Below, piece after piece: positions 61,384 to 64,000 of a stretch of 64,000 nucleotides of DNA (its first letter is position 1; every line of letters starts with the position of its first letter). The DNA lies in NCBI RefSeq assembly GCF_015234585.1, contig NZ_JADFCM010000008.1:1240001-1304000 (forward strand), read 5' to 3'. Source of the stretch: Pseudalkalibacillus hwajinpoensis. GTDB lineage: Bacteria; Bacillota; Bacilli; Bacillales; Guptibacillaceae. The translations under genes and the position numbers were made by a program. The notes under the pieces are model-generated. The model was not told the origin of the DNA and did no database searches. It saw nothing but the letters and a program-made list of their open reading frames with translations.

Positions 61384-62238
61384 ATGGGAGATAAGCGAAT
61401 TGAAGCGGTTGAGCATTTTTATAAAGGGAGCGATTATATCTTTACCTGTACGTTTGATACATTTAATGAACGCATTCGTATTGATGTTTATGATGGAAGC
61501 GTTCAAGCAGTTATCGCTCATATTCAAGAAGTGTTTACGAGCGAATATTCAAAGTGCATTGTAAAAGTGAAGAGTGAAGATGTTTCCTCCTTTCTTTCAA
61601 TTGGCTATACCTACGAAGGGAAGATTCGTTTCTATTTTTCTGGTAGTGATGCTCATCTCATGACGAAGTATCGAGCGAATTGGCGTCGAAATAGTGAGTC
61701 TTGGGTAGATGAAGACAAGTTATTAAAGGCTGTACAAAACAAGCCTCTTACTTCTCTCAAAGGAAACCCTCCTATGCGAATTGGTATTGAAAGTGATGCT
61801 GAAGCGCTAGCGAAATTATATCAAACTGTGTTTTCGGTCTACCCAACCCCAATGGATGATCCTAGTTACATTAAGAAAGCTATGAAGAGTGACACGATTT
61901 TTTATGTAATGGAAGATCAGGGAATAATCAAAAGTGCCGCCTCAGCTGAAGTGAATCGTACGTATAGAAATGCCGAGATGACGGATTGTGCAACCCTTCC
62001 TGAGTATAGGAAAGGTGGAACGATGCGTCACTTAATTCTTGCTTTAGAAACGGAATTGTTAAAGCATGAGGTGTACTATGCTTACTCGATCGCGAGGAGC
62101 CTTTCTTTTGGAATGAATGCTGTTTTTCATCAGCTTCACTATGAATATGGTGGACGTCTTATAAACAATGTGAAGATCTATAAAGATTGGGAAAATATGA
62201 ATCTATGGAGCAAAACGCTTCTAAGAAGTGCCGAATAA
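61384..62238 (+). CDS. yodP: AblB/YodP, beta-lysine N-acetyltransferase
   Basis: A 284-residue GNAT enzyme of the AblB family. It has an N-terminal adaptor (YIFTCTFDTFNERIRIDVYD, ANWRRNSESWVDEDKLLKAV) and the C-terminal GNAT core with KLYQTVFSVYPTPMDDPSYI, AASAEVNRTYRNAEMTDCAT and LPEYRKGGTMRHLILALETE, and RSLSFGMNAVFHQLHYEYGG at the end. It acetylates the side-chain amine of beta-lysine made by KamA. In archaea the product is an osmolyte, whereas here the deacylase and CoA transferase point to breakdown. The ATG at 61384 follows GGGGGAGGTTA. Confidence 0.92.
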   Translation: MGDKRIEAVEHFYKGSDYIFTCTFDTFNERIRIDVYDGSVQAVIAHIQEVFTSEYSKCIVKVKSEDVSSFLSIGYTYEGKIRFYFSGSDAHLMTKYRANWRRNSESWVDEDKLLKAVQNKPLTSLKGNPPMRIGIESDAEALAKLYQTVFSVYPTPMDDPSYIKKAMKSDTIFYVMEDQGIIKSAASAEVNRTYRNAEMTDCATLPEYRKGGTMRHLILALETELLKHEVYYAYSIARSLSFGMNAVFHQLHYEYGGRLINNVKIYKDWENMNLWSKTLLRSAE

Positions 62239-62280
62239 TCAGCACAGATAGATGAAAATCCGGCATAAAGGAGGACGTCT

Positions 62281-63666
62281 ATGAGAGAAACGATCCCACT
62301 TACGGATGGAATGTTTGAAGCGATCCTAGAAAGTATTGACGAAGGGATTCATGTCGTTGATAACAGAGGGATGACGATCTATTATAATGAAATTGCTGCC
62401 AAGCACGACGGATTGCAAGTAGGTGATGTGTTAGGAACGCACTACCTAGAAGCATTTCCATCACTCTCCAAAGAGACGAGCACACTATCTCATGTGTTAA
62501 CGACAAGAAAGCCGATTTTTAATAAAGACCAAACTTACAGAAATATGAAGGGACACCTGATCTCGACGATAAATACCACACTACCTATCGTTGTGAATGG
62601 GCACTTAGAAGGAGCTGTGGAAATTGCTCGAGATCTTTCGCGTATCAAAATATTGTCTGATAAGGTAATGGAATTACAATCTAAAATAAATCGAAAGACG
62701 GTCAAGGAGTTCGACAACGGCACTATCTATACATTTGAGCACATTCTAACGAACGATCCCGTTTTTATAAAGGTAAAGGACCGAGCCCAAAAAGCTGCCG
62801 TTCTTCATTCTCCAGTTCTTGTCTATGGTGAGACTGGCACTGGAAAAGAACTCCTTGTTCAAGCGATTCATAATGCTTCTAAGCGGGTGGGGCCATTTAT
62901 TGCACAAAATTGCGCCGCCTTACCTGCATCGATTCTTGAGTCGATTCTTTTTGGTACTTCCAAAGGAAGTTTTACAGGTGCTGAGGAGCGTGAAGGATTA
63001 TTCGAACTAGCTAATGGCGGTACTCTTTTTCTTGATGAGATTAATTCGATGCCCATTGATGTACAAGCAAAGTTGCTTCGGGTTTTAGAGGATGGTGTCA
63101 TCCGGCGAGTTGGAGCAGGAAAGACGAGAAAAGTGGATGTCCGAATCATAGCTGCAATGAATGAAGAACCGGAATCTGCTCTTGAGGCAAAGAGGCTTCG
63201 TGTTGATTTGTTTTACCGTTTGAATGTTATTTATCTTAGATTACCACCTCTTCGAGAACGAAAAGAGGATATTTCTAATCTCATTGCTCATTTTATTAAG
63301 AAATACAACGATAAATTTCATAAAAACATAAGAGGAGTCGATCAGAAGTCGGCAACGCTGCTCTCTTCGCGTCACTGGCATGGAAATGTTCGGGAGCTTG
63401 AGCATGTGATTCAATCGGCCATGAATTTCGCAGAAGGAAATACATTAACCGTCGACGATTTTGAGGTGCTTCTTCCAGAAAATCAATCTCGTGTAACGGC
63501 ACCACTCCGCGACGTTTTATTAAAAACGGAATATGATTTAATAAAACAAGCCATGAATGTCAGCCAGGGGAATGTGAAAAAAGCTGCAGAGCAGTTAGGC
63601 ATCCCCAGACAAACATTACAATATAAACTTTCTAAACACCCACTAAGCCAGAGTGCCGAATATTGA
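62281..63666 (+). CDS. kamR: sigma-54-dependent activator (RocR/KamR type)
   Basis: A 461-residue enhancer-binding protein: an N-terminal PAS domain (MFEAILESIDEGIHVVDNRG), a central AAA+ domain with Walker A YGETGTGKELLVQAIHNASK, the sigma-54 contact loop GSFTGA at about residues 229-234, Walker B GGTLFLDEINSMPIDVQ, and a C-terminal Fis-type HTH (QGNVKKAAEQLGIPRQTLQY). The usual GAFTGA reads GSFTGA here. The position between yodP and kamA, with a -24/-12 promoter just downstream, fits KamR of the B. thuringiensis kam locus. Confidence 0.92.
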   Translation: MRETIPLTDGMFEAILESIDEGIHVVDNRGMTIYYNEIAAKHDGLQVGDVLGTHYLEAFPSLSKETSTLSHVLTTRKPIFNKDQTYRNMKGHLISTINTTLPIVVNGHLEGAVEIARDLSRIKILSDKVMELQSKINRKTVKEFDNGTIYTFEHILTNDPVFIKVKDRAQKAAVLHSPVLVYGETGTGKELLVQAIHNASKRVGPFIAQNCAALPASILESILFGTSKGSFTGAEEREGLFELANGGTLFLDEINSMPIDVQAKLLRVLEDGVIRRVGAGKTRKVDVRIIAAMNEEPESALEAKRLRVDLFYRLNVIYLRLPPLRERKEDISNLIAHFIKKYNDKFHKNIRGVDQKSATLLSSRHWHGNVRELEHVIQSAMNFAEGNTLTVDDFEVLLPENQSRVTAPLRDVLLKTEYDLIKQAMNVSQGNVKKAAEQLGIPRQTLQYKLSKHPLSQSAEY

Positions 63667-63682
63667 GCACAGCTGGCTTTTT
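63645..63682 (+). terminator. terminator overlapping the end of kamR
   Basis: AAGCCAG and an inner GTGC pair with GCAC and CTGGCTT, followed by TTT. The 5' arm lies within the last codons of the activator gene, and it separates kamR from the kamA promoter. Confidence 0.7.
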
Positions 63683-63809
63683 ATTGTGGAAATAAATGAA
63701 GGGAGTGGATAAGTAGGGATCTTAGTTGTAACCGTAATAGACTTATCTTATAAGCGTCTTGATCCCATGATAAACCAAAAAGTAGGCTTTTTTGAAGAAT
63801 CAATGGAGC

Positions 63810-63825
63810 TGGCACGCTACTTGCA
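63810..63825 (+). promoter_or_regulatory. sigma-54 (-24/-12) promoter of kamA
   Basis: TGGCACGCTACTTGCA is an exact match to TGGCAC-N5-TTGCA, the sigma-54 consensus. It lies about 38 bases before the kamA start. The GG/GC spacing is correct, and an activator of sigma-54 is encoded just upstream. Confidence 0.92.
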
Positions 63826-63862
63826 TAGTATAGGAGTAGATTATCTGAAGGGGGAATGTATT

Positions 63863-64000
63863 GTGCTGATGCAACTGTATAAGCCAACTCGGAATTGGAA
63901 GGATATTGAACTTTGGAAGGATGTCACGGAAGACAAATGGAATGATTGGATTTGGCAGCTTACTAATACGATTCGAACGCTTGATGACTTGAAGAAAGTA
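63863..64000 (+). CDS. kamA: KamA, lysine 2,3-aminomutase (5' part only)
   Basis: The first 46 residues are in the window: LYKPTRNWKDIELWKDVTED then KWNDWIWQLTNTIRTLDDLK. This is the conserved N-terminus of the radical-SAM lysine 2,3-aminomutase, which converts L-lysine to beta-lysine. The iron-sulfur and PLP motifs lie beyond the window. The GTG at 63863 follows AAGGGGGAATGTATT, and an ATG at 63869 is possible. Driven by the sigma-54 promoter. Confidence 0.9.
   Translation, partial: MLMQLYKPTRNWKDIELWKDVTEDKWNDWIWQLTNTIRTLDDLKKV

Overview
The window comes from the chromosome of an endospore-forming member of the Bacillaceae. The evidence is the set of spore genes (sspP, sspO, sspN, tlp, sirA), the classic Bacillus block lexA-yneA-yneB-ynzC / sirA-yneF / ccdA / ccdC-yneK / sspP-sspO-acnA / tlp-yneP-yneQ-yneR, Bacillus-type ribosome binding sites with many TTG and GTG starts, and dense rho-independent terminators. 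The species cannot be named from the sequence alone. No prophage, insertion sequence, rRNA operon or CRISPR array is visible.

Layout. 1-9.2 kb: accessory metabolic and envelope genes (a partial CoA-disulfide reductase-like flavoprotein, an NlpC/P60 wall protein lacking its catalytic Cys, NUDIX, a DHFR-like protein, small membrane proteins, a dihydroorotate dehydrogenase-like barrel fused to a duplicated membrane domain, VOC, GNAT and ferritin proteins). 9.4-13 kb: a MerR-controlled acyl-CoA synthetase / acyl-CoA dehydrogenase operon with a textbook 19-bp-spacer MerR promoter. 13-18.6 kb: a broken lipoprotein gene, an acetyltransferase (ydaF), a peptidase-E-like protein, frataxin-like fra, an LD-carboxypeptidase and a secreted pyroglutamyl-peptidase-like protein. 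18.8-25.6 kb: the SOS and sporulation/cytochrome block, in which tkt and yneI of B. subtilis are absent and a HesB protein and an orphan Mrp antiporter subunit B lie instead.

25.6-34.3 kb is an accessory selenium locus lying between yneK and sspP: two DUF4183 proteins, tRNA-Sec (selC), selB, a PhnD/PhnE/PhnC-type ABC transporter, selD (itself a selenoprotein with an in-frame TGA), a small SelW-like selenoprotein whose TGA would make ordinary annotation miss it, and selA. Both TGA codons are followed by hairpins with GU-bearing apical loops that fit bacterial SECIS elements. Together the genes form a complete selenocysteine pathway plus a candidate selenium-oxyanion importer.

34.3-43.9 kb: spore proteins, aconitase, a thioesterase, tandem SGNH hydrolases and a DNA-glycosylase-like protein. 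43.9-45.2 kb: a probable cell-cell signalling cassette, with a PlcR-like HTH/TPR regulator convergent to a 45-residue exported propeptide ending in DEDLPYCH (compare PapR, ending in DLPFEF/Y) and a 31-residue hydrophobic peptide. 45.4-55.4 kb: a short-chain dehydrogenase, lipoprotein, D-amino-acid transaminase, DEAD-box helicase cshA, dynamin-like dynA, sulfurtransferase and patA. A cluster of DnaA-box-like sites lies at 55.44-55.62 kb. 55.7-64 kb: a PucR-family regulator divergent from a lysine/beta-lysine degradation (kam/yod) locus, yodT-yodS-yodR-yodQ-yodP, then a sigma-54 activator and the start of kamA behind a perfect -24/-12 promoter.
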